This document shows, one piece after another, positions 19,301 through 34,300 of a DNA stretch of 64,000 bases. Source of the stretch: Owenia fusiformis (lineage: Eukaryota > Annelida > Polychaeta > Sabellida > Oweniidae); NCBI GenBank assembly GCA_903813345.2, contig CAIIXF020000004.1, forward strand, positions 6,653,525-6,717,524, read 5' to 3'. Both the position numbers and the translations under genes were made by a program. Positions within the stretch are counted from its first letter, which is position 1; every line of letters begins with the position of its first letter. The notes below the pieces were generated by a model. That model was given only the letters and a program-made list of their open reading frames with translations. It was not told the origin of the DNA and ran no database searches.

Positions 19301-22300
19301 CATGCATCACTTTATATTTAGGATGTAGTACTGTACAAGTGTGCATGCAGTACTGTATAAGTATGCATGCAGTGCTATAGAAGTATATGCATGCAGTACT
19401 GAAGTATTGTATAAGTGAAGCATGAAGTATCGTATAAGTATGCATGCAGTATTGTATAAATATATGCATGCAGTACTGTATAAGTCTGCATGTAGTACAG
19501 TACAAAGGTGCTTGTAATACTGTGTAAATGTGCATGCAGTACTGTATAAGTATGCATGCAGTGCTATAGAAGTATATGCATGCAGTACTGAAGTATCGTA
19601 TAAGTGAAGCATGAAGTATTGTATAAGTATGCATGCAGTATTGTATAAATACATGCATGCAATACTGCATAAGTCTGCATGTAGTACAGTACAAAGGTGC
19701 TTATAATACTGTATAAATGTGCATGCAGTACTGTATAAATGTGCATGCAGTACTGAATAAGTATGCATGCAGTATTGTACAGGTGTTCAAGTAGTACTGT
19801 ATAAAGATGCACATAGTACTGTATAAACTTGTGTTAAATATCATATCTGGAAGAGATTGATTCTTCAAGCCCCTTAAATTGATGGACAAAGTTAAATGTT
19901 TAAAAGAGTCATTGTAGAAAGCATATCAATGTTTCTTTTGCAATCTTATTTTCTAAAAAATAATTCAAGTATAAAAATTATCAAAGATTTAAGATTCATT
20001 AATGTGCAAATCCATTAGAATTAGAGAATGTCCCATTTTAAAAGCTATGCAGATCGCCTTGAAATCCAAGGATTTTTCAGAACTGTTTGACTTTTACCTC
20101 TATATATAGGTTAGAAAATAATTAATCATCTCCTTCTTTTCAATGAGAAATAATTTATATGATTTTAGATTTACTTCATTGAATATAGTAAAATATGTGC
20201 AGTGTGAGCATACCATTAAGAGCATAACATGTGAACACATTTTCCTAAATGTAATTTGCAAGTATCTAATCTTAGAGTACCTCAGTACATGCATATACAG
20301 GGTGGGCCAAAAAAACACCACTTTTTTTCAAAATGCTATAACTTTTTTAATTTTTGATAATAAATCATAATTTGCATACCAAATGAATCTTGAGGTTGTT
20401 ATCTAGCCATTGATCATGAATTATACACTTTTACTTGAATAAAATATGTCACCAGCGTCTCACTTAAACATGTGGTGTGCCATGAGAAATAAGCATAATT
20501 TGCAAAATGTTCCTGAACTGATACGGCCTGATGATCGCCAAGCTAATAGCCCTGATGCAAATCCCAGTGAGTATAGGGTATGGGAAGGTCTCCAGGAGAT
20601 TGTATGAAGGCACCCAATCTAAAAAATTGCTCAACTAAAGCAGGCAATTAAGACAGGTTGAAAAAAACTAAGCTAACATTTAATTGATACTGCAATATCA
20701 GCAAGGCGACTAGAACTGAAATTTATCATCAATTAGGTTGGCGGACCAATTGAACTCCCCTTTTAGATCAAATATAATCCAAGTTGAAGGACTTGTTACA
20801 TTATATTATTACTAAGAACCCTTGGCACTATATAACTGCAAACTTTGGGGTATGTGACATACTGTTATATTGTCTCCAACTTTTTTGTGGATAGCAGTCG
20901 GTGTTTGGCAGTCAGTGTTTGGCAGTTAGTGTTTGGCATTCAGTGTCTGTAACAAATGTTAATGCCTTGTTTATTATCAACGGTTAATGTCATTGTTACA
21001 CTTCAAGTTTTGACATTATGTGATGTTCATACCTTGTTTTATATTGTTTATAGGTGTTGGTTTGGGATCCTGGTGTTTTCATATGACCCTTCTGTACAGT
21101 GGGCAGGTAAGTCAAATACTTAACATTTAAGTTTTAACCTAAGTTAAATGAATTAGAATGGGAAAATACTTAACATTAAGTTTTAACCTAAGTTAAATGA
21201 ATTAGAATGGGAAAATACTTAACATTAAAGTTTTAACCTAAGATAAATGAATTAGAATGGGAAAATACTTAACATTAAGTTTTTACCTAAGTTAAATGAA
21301 TTAGAATGGGAAAATACTTAACATTAAGTTTTAACCTAAGTTAAATGAATTAGAATGGGAAAATACTTAACATTAAGTTTTAACCTAAGTTAAATGAATT
21401 AGAATGGGAAAATACTTAACATTAAGTTTTAACCTAAGTTAAATGAATTAGAATGGGAAAATACTTAACATTAAGTTTTTACCTAAGTTAAATGAATTAG
21501 AATGGGAAAATACTTAACATTAAGTTTTAACCTAAGTTAAATGAATTAGAATGGGAAAATACTTAACATTAAAGTTTTAACCTAAGATAAATGAATTAGA
21601 ATGGGAAAATACTTAACATTAAGTTTTAACCTAAGTTAAATGAATTAGAATGGGAAAATACTTAACATTAAAGTTTTAACCTAAGATAAATGAATTAGAA
21701 TGGGAAAATACTTAACATTAAGTTTTAACCTAAGTTAAATGAATTAGAATGGGGAAATACTTAACATTAAAGTTTTAACCTAAGATAAATGAATTAGAAT
21801 GGGAAAATACTTAACATTAAAGTTTTAACCTAAGATAAATGAATTAGAATGGGAAAATACTTAACATTAAAGTTTTAACCTAAGATAAATGAATTAGAAT
21901 GGGGAAATACTGCAGTGTTGAAAGCATTTTCTCAAAGATGATACCAATATTTCCCTTATGTACAATCATAGATTTTATGTCACCACCCCATGTGGTGAGT
22001 GGTGACATTTTGTTATTATCCCAACGAACGAAGTTCGGTAGGGATATAGTGAAGCGTGAAGCCCTCCGTCCGTCAGTCCGTCAGTCCGTCATTCTAAACC
22101 AAAGTAATAAATATTATTGTTTGACATTTTGGTAGTATATTCGCAACATCTATCTATTTCACATATGTTCCGTGTTTTTTATCCTGACCCCAGGGGCCGT
22201 GTATGGGGGGTCAGGAAAACAGAAATTTTCACTGATTTTTAGATCTTTCTGAAGTATAGCTTTATTATACTCAAATGAAAGGCAATTAATAGTAGATTGC

Positions 22301-25300
22301 AAATATTGTATCTTTTTTCTGATTCAAGCCTCGTAAAATTCAAAATGGCCGTCTAATTTTAGATTTCGCAATAATTTTTTGATCCCTTCAACGTATAGCT
22401 ATATAATACTCAAATTGAAGGAATTTTGGAGTAGATCACTATTATGGTATTATTTTTCAGATTTGTACCTCAGAAAATTCAAAATGGCTGCTTTGCAGGA
22501 GTTCGCAATTCTAAAATCTAAATTTTTCAACCAAAGTAATGAGTATAATTGATTGTAATTCGGTAATTGATATTTTGTTCGTTGGGATTTGCTACTCCGC
22601 GGAGTTGCCATTATTTAATTTGCAGTCCCCTTCTCAATTTTACTTGCCAGGTAACCACGGTGATTAAAAAACTGTTCTGGAATAAAATAAGACCTGTGCT
22701 TTGAATAATTGCTTTTTCAAAATTTCTTACAATTTTAGAAATCCAGGGTCATTTTAAAAACATCCTTTTGAGCAGACCAACAGGAATTTATACTCCTGTT
22801 TAATGATTTAATGTAATACTGTAGACAGTAAAGGTAATAATTCAAACTTATTTTTAGGCCTTTTGCAATTTTAGTTTACCAGTGATATAAAAATATACAA
22901 TAAAATATATCAGCGCATCATTTTTATTACTTTTTTATTCAACTTGGCCAGGCGGAATAAATAGTAAATAACAACAAAGTTCACCTGGTAAAAATAAACA
23001 TGCAAGTTTGCACATATTGGATTTTTATTTAGTTTTATTTGTTTAAACAAAATAGTTTGCCAATTACACAGCAATATGTAAACTTTAAACTGACCAATTT
23101 TGAGAAATCCTGAATCCAAATCTGGTCAATATGTTCAATAAGATTCGTTTTTCCAAAATTTTGAATTTGTTTAGAATTGAAGCAAGATGGTGCAGTTTTG
23201 AAAGTGCGTTTATTTTTACATGAACATTCACATGTATATAACTTTTTCGTGGATTTTGATTGGTGTTTGGTATTTGATATTTGGCTATTAGTGTGCAGCT
23301 TTCTGCGGTTGGAATTAGTAACAAATGGCAGGTGGTGACATTTTGCAGGTTAATGCCCTGTGCAACATTGTGCAACAATGAAATAAAAAGTAAAATTATT
23401 AATCATTATATCACATGTACAATTTATGAAATGGACCGTTATTAATCATTATATCTCATGTACAATTCATGAAATGGACCACCATAGACTAAAATAGCAA
23501 AAATAACATTGTTTATCAGAATGAATGTGTTTCCGTGGAAGCTTGTGAGTATGAAAAAGTGCTGCACTTAGAATTGATATTTTAGGCAAGCATTATCATT
23601 TATCTCTCTTATCAAGGTACGTGGAGGAAGGATGAATCTAGGGTAACATTTTGAAAGATTGTTCCAATTTTGAGACTTGAGAAAAGTTTTATGATGTCAT
23701 CACCAGAAGTGGTGACATATTTTTATAGTCTCCAATTTTTTGTGGATGGTGTTTGGAAGTTGGCATTTGTTTTTAGGGGGTTGGTGTCTGTTTCAAGTTC
23801 TTACAACTTTTTGAACAAGTACTGTTTATGGACTGATATTTGAACTGTAAACATATATAAACATGTTATGATTCACAACGCAATTCTTCCAAATCTGTTA
23901 ACATGACAAAAAAAATAAGTAAACTTGTAACATTTTGTAACAATTTTTAACCATTTAAATTAGCAATAACTTACAATGGTGACATTTTGTCCTCGCAAAA
24001 ACATTTATGGGGATCTTATACCCTATTCCTGTCTGGCCATGCAGACCAGCCGGAATTTACCACTGAAGTTATATAACCATTTCCCAGGGATTGAATTGGC
24101 ATTTCATTTTCCTCTTCAAGTCATAATTCTCCTACCTTGTTTCAGAATTTGTATCACCTTCTTAAAGAACAAGCAATTGATAAGAATGATTAGACGAAGT
24201 AGTGAATAAGTGCACACTCCAGAAATGTTAAAACACGACCTATATATGACAAACCTTGGCCTATTTAATTGATAAATGGTTTACAAATCAGTTTCTCCCC
24301 AGAATTTTTTCTCAAGTGGGTGAAAATACCAATTTTCACAATTTTGACTGAAATTGGTCAAAATATGCCCATTTTTATCACACCATCGGTGGGATATAGT
24401 CGTCATACTGGTCGTGATCGTGGTCGTGATCGTGGTCGTGGTCGTGATCGTGATCGTGATCGTCCCGCTTTTCGTCATCGCCGTTTAAGGAAAACTGCTC
24501 ATCAGATTTTCTCCAAATTCGCAGAGATGATAGAGCATATGAAGTACTAGAGCTGATTAACTTTTGGGTGGCCATCTTGTTTTCTGGCGGCCATTTTGAA
24601 GGTTTTTCGAAAAATCTTGTCATCGCCATTTCAGGAAAACCGCTCATCGGATTTCCTTCAAATTTACACAAATGATAGAGGATATCAAGTTCTAGAGCTG
24701 ATTAACTTTTGGGTGGCCATCTTGTTTTCTGGCAGCCATTTTGAAGATTTTTCGAAAAATCTTGTCATCGCCATTTCAGAAAATCCGCTCATTGGATTTA
24801 CTTCAAATTTACACACATGATAGAGGATATCAAGTACTAGAGCTGATTAACTTTTGGGCGGCCATCTTGTTTTCTGATGGCCATTTTGAAGGTTTTTCGA
24901 AAAATCTTGTCATCGCCATTTCAGGAAAACCGCTCATCGGATTTCCTTCAAAATTACACAAATGATAGAGGATATCAAGTACTAGAGCTGATTAACTTTT
25001 GGGCGGCCATCTTGTTTTCTGGCAGCCATTTTGAAGATTTTTCGAAAAATCTTGTCATCGCCATTTCAGAAAATCCGCTCATCGGATTTCCTTCAAATTT
25101 ACACACATGATAGAGGATATCAAGTACTAGAGCTGATTAACTTTTGGGCGGCCATCTTGTTTTCTGGTGGCCATTTTGAAGGTTTTTCGAAAAATCTTGT
25201 CATCGCCATTTCAGGAAAACCGCTCATCGGATTTCCTTCAAATTTACACAAATGATAGAGGATATCAAGTACTAGAGCTGATTAACTTTTGGGTGGCCAT

Positions 25301-28300
25301 CTTGTTTTCTTGTTCTTGAAATTTGTAAACATAATAGGAGAACAGTGTTCCTGGTTCATAGTGTCTGCCTATTTGATGGTGTGATCTCGTTCACGTCCTG
25401 TGCCTTGTTCATAATTTTTCTCATTTTCAAGTGGGTGCAAATGGATTTTCAGATGGGTGCAGACTTGTTTTTTAAATCTCATGTGGGTGCTTGCTTTTAT
25501 GCTGGGGAGATCACTGCAAATATAGAACAGATAAATCCTACAACTGAAAGTGATTTATATAGCAGTCCACTTTGGTATGTTGCTTGAAGAGAAGAGGGGA
25601 AATGTGAATTATAAATTACTCTTTATTGTAGCTTTGAAGGGTTTAGTAGGTTCTGGTATGTTTAAAAGGTTTACTTATGAGTGTAATTTATATGCTGGTA
25701 AATTGTGTCTAGAGTGCACATCATTTCATACAATTATAAAGGGACCACCTCAGTATCATTTTCGAACCCATAAACCTGCATATACAATGTAGTACTTGGT
25801 ACATGGATATCTGATGATGCACTACCTAACACCCACTATGATTTTTATGTCACCACCAAAAGTGGTGACATATTGTTATGGTCTCCGTTTTTTTTATGTC
25901 ACCACCAAAAGTGGTGACATATTGTTATGGTCTCCGTTTTTTTTGCGACGGCGGTTGGCGTCCGGCGTCCGGCGGTTGGTGGTTGGCGTCCGGCGTCTGT
26001 AACAATTTCTTACAACTTCCTATAACTTAACAAACACTGTTTAGACTGACTTCAATTTTTTTCTAAATCATCTACATGTTCTCAGAAGTTCAAATCTGAC
26101 TTTAGATTTGACATTTGACCTTCAATGACCTTCTCAAGGTCAAAAAGGTCTTTTTTCAACTTGCTTCACATTGACTAAATTTTTTTTCAAAATCATCTAC
26201 ATGTTCTCAGAAATTCAAATCTGACTTTAGATTTGACTTTAGATTTGACATTTGACCTTCAAATCTGACTTTAGATTTGACATTTGACCTTCAATGACCT
26301 TCTCAAGGTCAAAAAAGGTCAAAAAGGTCTGTTTTCAACTTGCTTCAAATTGACTAATTTTTTTTTCAAAATCATCTATGTGTTCTCAGAAATTCAAATC
26401 TGACTTTAGATTTGACTTAAGATTTGACATTTGACCTTCAATGACCTTCTCAAAATCAAAAAAGGTCAAAAAGGTCTTTTTTCAACTTGCTTCAAATTGA
26501 CTAAATTTTTTTTTCAAAATCATCTACATGTTCTCAGAAATTCAAATCTGACTTTAGATTTGACATTTGACCTTCAATGACCTTCTCAAGGTCAAAAAAG
26601 GTCAAAAAGGTCTGTTTTCAACTTGCTTCAAATTGACTAAAATTTTTTTTAAAAATCATCTACGTGTTCTCAGAAATTCAAATCTGACTTTAGATTTGAC
26701 TTAAGATTTGACATTTGACCTTCAATGACCTTCTCAAAGTCAAAAAAGGTCAAAAAGGTCTTTTTTCAAATTGCTTCTAATTGACTAAATTTTTTTTTCA
26801 AAATCATCTACATGTTCTCAGAAATTCAAATCTGACTTTAGATTTGACATTTGACCTTCAATGATCTTCTCAATGTCAAAAAAGGTCAAAAAGGTCTTTT
26901 TTCATCTTGCTTCAAATTGACTAAATTTTTTTTTCAAAATCATCTACATGTTCTCAGAAATTCAAATATGACTTTAGTTTTGACTTTAGATTTGACATTT
27001 GACCTTCAATGTCCTTCTCAAGGTCAAAAAAGGTCAAAAAGGTCTTTTTTCAACTTGCTTCAAATTGACTAATTTTTTTTTCAAAATCATCTACATGTTC
27101 TCAGAAATTCAAATTTGACGTTTACAAGTTCTCAGAAGTTCAAATCTGACTTTAGATTTGACCTTTGACCTTCAATGACCTTCTCAAGGTCAAAAAGGTC
27201 TTTTTTCAACTTGCTTCAAATTGACTAATTCTTTTTTCAAAATCATCTACATGTTCTCAGAAGTTCAAATCTGACTTTAGATTTGACATTTGACCTTCAA
27301 TGACCTTTTCAAGGTCAAAAAGGTCTTTTTTCAACTTGCTTCAAATTTACTTAATTTTTTTTTTCAAAATCATCTACATGTTCTCAGAAGTTCAAATCTG
27401 ACTTTACATTTGACCTTCAATGACCTTCTCAATGTCAAAAAAAGTCAAAGAGGTATTTTTTCAACTTGCTTCAAATTGAAGAATTTTTTTTTCAAAATCA
27501 TCTACATGTTTTAAGAAGTTCAAATCAAACCTTCTTAAGGTCAAAAGGTATTTTCCAACTTTTTTTAAATTGACCAAATTATTTTAGGTGGTGACATTTT
27601 GTCATGTTAATGCCTTGTTCAATTTTGATAATGATGGTAATTTTTGAGATCTTGGCATTTCAAGGGGAGTTTGAATTTAACAATTATAATGGTACAGAAT
27701 TTAGCCAAAAAGCCCATCAAATGTATTATAACTCCTATATTTTTCATTGATGGCACAGAATAAAGCCAAAAAGCCCACCAAGTATATTTTATTGAATGCA
27801 TGTTCAGTGTATATTTCATTGATGTTTTATATTTTCTAGTTGCTTGACGAGCTTCCAATGATCTGGGGAACATCAACTCTTATATATGCAATGTAAGTAA
27901 ATTTGCCTCATGTGTTTAGATTTGCTTCACCTAGCATAAATTTGCCTCACTTATTTCAACATGCCTCAAATATTTGAATTTGCCTCACCCATTTTTCTTA
28001 TTCATAACATTTGCCTCATCAAAATTGTACACAATATTATTTAAACTGAATTATGAAAATGAGGTCCAGTGGTTTGTATTATATTCACTTTAGCTTAAAG
28101 CCTCACCCATTTCAAGTTGCCTCACCTATTTGAATTTGCCTCACCTATTTCAAGTTGTCTCACCCATTCCATGTTGCCTCACCCATTTCATGTTGCCTCA
28201 CCTATTTCAAGTTGCCCCACCTATTTCAAGTAGCCTCACCTATTTCAAGTTGCCTCACCTATTTCAAGTTGTCTCACCTATTTCAAGTTGCCTCACCGAT

Positions 28301-31300
28301 TTCAAGTTGCCTCACCTATTTCAAGTTACCCCACCTATTTCAAGTTGCCTCACCTATTTCAAGTTGCCTCAATCATTTCAAGTTGCCTCACCTATTTCAA
28401 GTTGCCTCACCCATTTCAAGTTGTCTCACCTTTTTCAAGTTGCCTCACCCATTTCAAGTTGCCTCATCTATTTCAAGTTGCCTCAATCATTTCAAGTTGC
28501 CTCACCTATTTCAAGTTGCCTCACCCATTTAAAGTTGTCTCACCTATTTCAAGTTGCCTCACCCATTTCAAGTTGCCTCACCCATTTCAACTTGCCTCAC
28601 CTATTTCAAGATGCCTCACCTATTTCAAGTTGCCTCACCTATTTCAAGATGCCTCACCTATTTCAAGTTGCCTCACCTATTTCAAGATGCCTCACCTATT
28701 TCAAGCTGCCTCACCTATTTCAAGTTGTCTCACCTATTTCAAGATGCCTCACCTATTTCAAGTTGCCTCACCTATTTCAAGATGCCTCACCTATTTCAAG
28801 TTGCCTCACCTATTTCAAGTTGCCTCACCTATTTCAAGTTGCCTCACCCATTTAAAGTTGTCTCACCTATTTCAAGTTGCCTCACCCATTTCAAGTTGCC
28901 TCATCTATTTCAAGTTGCCTCAATCATTTCAAGTTGCCTCACCTATTTCAAGTTGCCTCACCCATTTCAAGTTTTCTCACCCATTTCAAGTTGACTCACA
29001 TATTTCAAGTTGCCTCAATCATTTCAAGTTGCCTCACCTATTTCAAGTTGCCTCACCCATTTCAAGTTAAATCACCCATTTCAAGTTGACTCACCTATTT
29101 CAAGTTACCTCACCAATTTCAAGTTGCCTCACTATTACATAGCTATGCCCTTGGCATATGTACATGTTCTTATTCATTTGCTTATTTGATTATAACTTAA
29201 GTCATATGTCAAGCTCCTGTGTGCCCCTCCCCCTTCCCTTAAACATTACAATGATTAAACCACTGGAGTTAAAACTGCTTGAGAGCATTTCAAGGGATGG
29301 TGTTGGCTGTGGATCTCAGAATGCTAGAGTTAACATTAAGAGATTTTTAGATGATTTTAATATGTCTTTTTTTTACTTGTATTCACAGTGTATTGTATTA
29401 TTAGACTCAAAATGTCCCCAAGGTTATTATTTTATAAAGGAAAATTAAGAAAAGCTTTCCTGAAAAAAACACACAAAAAACTATTCATTATTACACTTTA
29501 ATAAAATCACCAGGAAATAATACTATTCATAACTTATAATTCTTTGTTATCAAAAGTGGTGTTCCTTCATTATGGTGATTTCTGAGTACCATATATTTCA
29601 ACATTTCAATATAAGGATACACAAATACAGAATCTTTCCTTGATGAACTTCATTCAAGGAAGGAATTTTTATGATTTCCTCCTATTACTCACACAATAAA
29701 GCCTAAATAGATAGTGTTAGTCTTTGTACCCCTCTCTCCTCACCCTTGTGTAGAAGTTGTGTAAAAAATGTGTGATTAATTAATGACCAAAATTGTGTAA
29801 GACACAAATTACATGAGGTACATGTATGATTTGTATAAGCATTCTTAAAGAGGTAATTAGCGACTAATTAGTGACAGACCCCTTCCTCCAATTAGAAACT
29901 ATGGTCAGATTTTAACAAATATCTTATTTTCATAATTCACAAAATATGGTTTATTATAACTATAGTACTGTATAGTAAGTATTAATATAATATTAATGCT
30001 TGATATTAAAAAGATAAAGAGTCCAAAGGTCTATTATAATGAACGAATTGAACAAATCAGCTGTATATACAGGGTACGTAGCTACCCCGAATCCTAGCTT
30101 CTGACTTCTACAAAATATTTTAGTTTTAAGATCTTATGAAAGTAAAAGTAAAAAAAGAAGAAACGAACAGCCCAGGCTGATGAAAATTCCCGATCATTAT
30201 AGGGACCAATACGTTAATATTGTTTGAAATTATGACAAAGAATGAACATGAATGTTAAATAATGCCTAAATTGCCCAATTTATGTGCGGAACAAGACTTT
30301 GGGCTCTAGAATTTTTTGGGCCTCAGTTTTTCTCTGGGCACACTAACGAAGAGGGGGGGGGAGTAGCCAGGGTCCTACCCTCCCCCTTATCCATCACTGA
30401 ATGTACAGTAAAATAAGACCCTTTTCTCCCCCTATTCTGGTATGTTGTACTGTCAATTTGATATAATTTAGCTTAGTATACATACTCTGAATATATGATA
30501 TACATTCATACCACCTTCTGGATAATTGTATTTACTTGTATTTTGATGATACATCATGTTGCTAGGTTATTACAGTATTACATGCATGGCTCCTACCTAA
30601 TAAGGGCTCCCAATGGGGAAACATAAATGACTTAATGATATTCAGTTTTATACCACCTTCTTCATTTTACCCCACTCTCAGCAGGCCTGTAGCCAGGATC
30701 TGCCAAGGGGGGGGGGGTCACTTTTGACAACTTTGGCCCAGATATGGCTAAAATCACTTGAGAAGTGGTCAAAATGCTGAAAAACTGCATGATTCTGAAA
30801 GAATTTTTGGCCAGGGGGGGTTCGCAGGGTTAGGGCTACGGGCCTGCTCAGTGCCAATCTCTTCCTTGCAGGGAGGATATAATCAGAGGGAGAGGGGAAC
30901 AGGAGAGGGGGGAGGGGGGTGGGCAGGGTCCTGGTATAACAAAACAGAAACTGGCATTTTGATACAGTCCAAAAACAGGGACAGCGAAAAGTTGATTAAC
31001 TCAGTCAATCTTGCGACCCCGCGTGCAGAGTCTAGTTAAACTACAGGACGAAGCTCTCTTTTAAGAAGTGAAGTCAAGCGAATGCAAAGGATACAATCTT
31101 GCATATTCTGCCTTGAGATTTCAGAATTCTTTAGTTCATTCAATGTTGATTTTGTCATGAAAGTTTGATGAAAATTTGCCTAGTATGGATTCAAAAACTG
31201 CAGTATCTTACAAAAACATGCTTCAAGTGGGCACTTCAAATGTGCCTACCCTGTATATCAGTTTAGGTTTTGATAAATGTGACTAGAGTGATCTGGTTGT

Positions 31301-34300
31301 AACCCTTGGGTGCCTACCCTGTATATCAGTTTTAGGTTTTGATAAATGTGACTAAAGTGATCGGGTTGTAACCCTTGGGTGCCTACCCTGTATATCAGTT
31401 TTAGGTTTTGATAAATGTGACTAAAGTGATCGGGTTGTAACCCTTGGGTGCCTACCCTGTATATCAGTTTAGGTTTTGATATATGTGACTAAAGTGATCG
31501 GGTTGTAACCCTTGGGTGCCTACCCTGTATATCAGTTTAGGTTTTGATATATGTGACTAAAGTGATCTGGTTGTAACCCTTGGGTGCCTACCCTGTATAT
31601 CAGTTTAGGTTTTGATATATGTGACTAAAGTGATCTGGTTGTAACCCTTGGGTGCCTACCCTGTATATCAGTTTAGGTTTTGATATATGTGACTAAAGTG
31701 ATCTGGTTGTAACCCTTGGGTGCCTACCCTGTATATCAGTTTAGGTTTTGATAAATGTGACTAAAGTGATCTGGTTGTAACCCTTGGGTGCCTACCCTGT
31801 ATATCAGTTTAGGTTTTGATAAATGTGACTAAAGTGATCTGGTTGTAACCCGTGGGTGCCTACCCTGTATATCAGTTTTAGGTTTTGATAAATGTGACTA
31901 AAGTGATCTGGTTGTAACCCTTGGGTGCCTACCCTGTATATCAGTTTAGGTTTTGATATATGTGACTAAAGTGATCTGGTTGTAACCCTTGGGTGCCTAC
32001 CCTGTATATCAGTTTAGGTTTTGATAAATGTGACTAAAGTGATCTGGTTGTAACCCTTGGGTGCCTACCCTGTATATCAGTTTTAGGTTTTGATAAATGT
32101 GACTAAAGTGATTGGGTTGTAACCCTTGGGTGCCTACCCTGTATATCAGTTTTAGGTTTTGATAAATGTGACTAAAGTGATCGGGTTGTAACCCTTGGGT
32201 GCCTACCCTGTATATCAGTTTAGGTTTTGATATATGTGACTAAAGTGATCTGGTTGTAACCCTTGGGTGCCTACCCTGTATATCAGTTTTAGGTTTTGAT
32301 AAATGTGACTTAAGTGATCTGGTTGTAACCCTTGGGTGCCTACCCTGTATATCAGTTTTAGGTTTTGATAAATGTGACTAAAGTGATCTGGTTGTAACCC
32401 TTGGGTGCCTCACATATATCACCATGGACGCTTATCAGTTATCAGTTCATCAAATGAAATATTTATTTAACTGATTTTCTGAAGAGGCTCAATATGCTTA
32501 TACCTGGCACTATCAACTAACCCTTGCAAATAATGTACAATATGAGGCACTGTTTGATAACCCTTGCAGATAATGTATGATAGGCACTGTTTGTAAACCC
32601 TTGCAGATAATGTACAATAGGCACTGTTTGTAAACCCTTGCAGATCATGTACAATAGGCACTGTTTGTAAACCCTTACAGATAATGTATAATAGGCACTT
32701 TTGGATGACCCTTACAAATAATTTGGATCTTCTTTGACTGTCTCTTAGTAAAATCCGAAGGGCCAGAATATAAAAAATGTTAAATGAAAACAATATAATG
32801 AACTAAAAATATGTTAAAAGACATGTCCAATTACTTGATTCAAAGTTTTATTTATTCATAGAAGTCCATGATTTGCATCCTCCGATCACAGGGCTCCAAA
32901 AATCCAGAATATATTATTTCTTCTTACCCCCTGCGATAAGCAGTTAGCATTTTCCCGATTAAGAACTCGCAATCTGATTGGCTGTCGCAACACTGCAACA
33001 GAAATCATGTATAAGTCACTGCGCATAATTAGATCACGTGATTCAGTTTAATCGGGCACTTCCAAATTGGTTATAGCAGGGGGAAGAAGGAGGTACGGAT
33101 TCTGGATACCTGCTTAGGAGGATGATGATTTGTTATGATTTGTTTCAGAAGAGAGTGGGGAAAGAAGCAACACAAGTTTTATCCAATTGTTTTCATTTGT
33201 TTTAGGTATCAGGTTAACAGCCCCCCTGGTCACACCCACTATAAGCTTATTATTGGACTCTTCCTTTACTGTGTAGCAGTAACTGCGGTATGTATACTAG
33301 ATTGATAATACTCCAGTAAAACCTGTCTTAGTGAACACCTGTCTCCAGTAAACACCTGCGTTCAGTAAACACCACTTCAAGACACATTTTACCTTGACAC
33401 CTGTATACAATCCCCATTTTGTCATAGGTGATTACTTTATACAGGTTTTACTGCATACATGGTGTTAAATCAATATGTTCTCCCTTTAATTTCAAAAGTA
33501 TGACCCTCTGTGCATAAAAGTCCATCTAGTTGAGCAACAGTCATCTGAAACTTCTTGAAGAGTAAATGCTCCATGAAGCTTAGTTTGAATGTGCCCCAAA
33601 GAACAATTCAGATATATTGCACACAGGAAATTTATAAGACATTATTTTGATGTTAAACCTAAGGGGAGAACATATTTATTTGACACCCTGTAGATGCCTT
33701 TATTTTTATTGACATTATTTTGCTCACATAGCATTTTTTCTGATTAATCTACTGATCATACTCAACTAGATTTATTTTCACCAATTTCAAAAGCGATAAA
33801 GTGTTCATGTTTTCAAGTCCTTACATACAGTTTAGGTACCTCTGTATGTATTTTATAAATTATCCTTATATGATCCGGATACATCATGATCTACTTTAAG
33901 TTATTCAACATAAGATTATCTTTATATGATAGGTTACATCATGATATTATATGATCTTAGGACTTTTAAAGCAACCTGTAAGTGCTAAGTTATTCAACCA
34001 TTGATTATTAATGCCAGGGCCGTCAGATGGGGGGGGGGGTGCGATGGGTGCGACCGCGTCCCCCTTTGTCACCCCCCAAAATAAATTTGAAAAAAAAATA
34101 TTTTTTTTGTAATTTTTTTTCATTGACTCATACACTTTGAAAGTACCCAGAAAGCACCAAATAGCATCTGAAAATTGTAAAATTTTCTAGGGGTATTGGC
34201 CACCCCTCACACTTCCCCACAAAACAATGGAAAAGTTCTAAATTTATTTTAGTGTTTTGTCTCAGACACTTTTAAAGTGCCCAGACATCATCAAATAGCT

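Noticed and set aside
19275-19889. Minus-strand open frames of 139-153 codons rich in His, Tyr and Cys
   Set aside because: They are translations of a short tandem repeat, open in more than one frame.
24269-24671. Arg-Asp and His-Asp runs in open frames on both strands
   Set aside because: Produced by the CGTGAT simple repeat.
28130-29089. Open frames of up to 260 codons (SCLTYFKLPHLFQ repeats)
   Set aside because: All three plus-strand frames stay open because the 20-bp unit lacks stops. It is intronic minisatellite with no start context or family.
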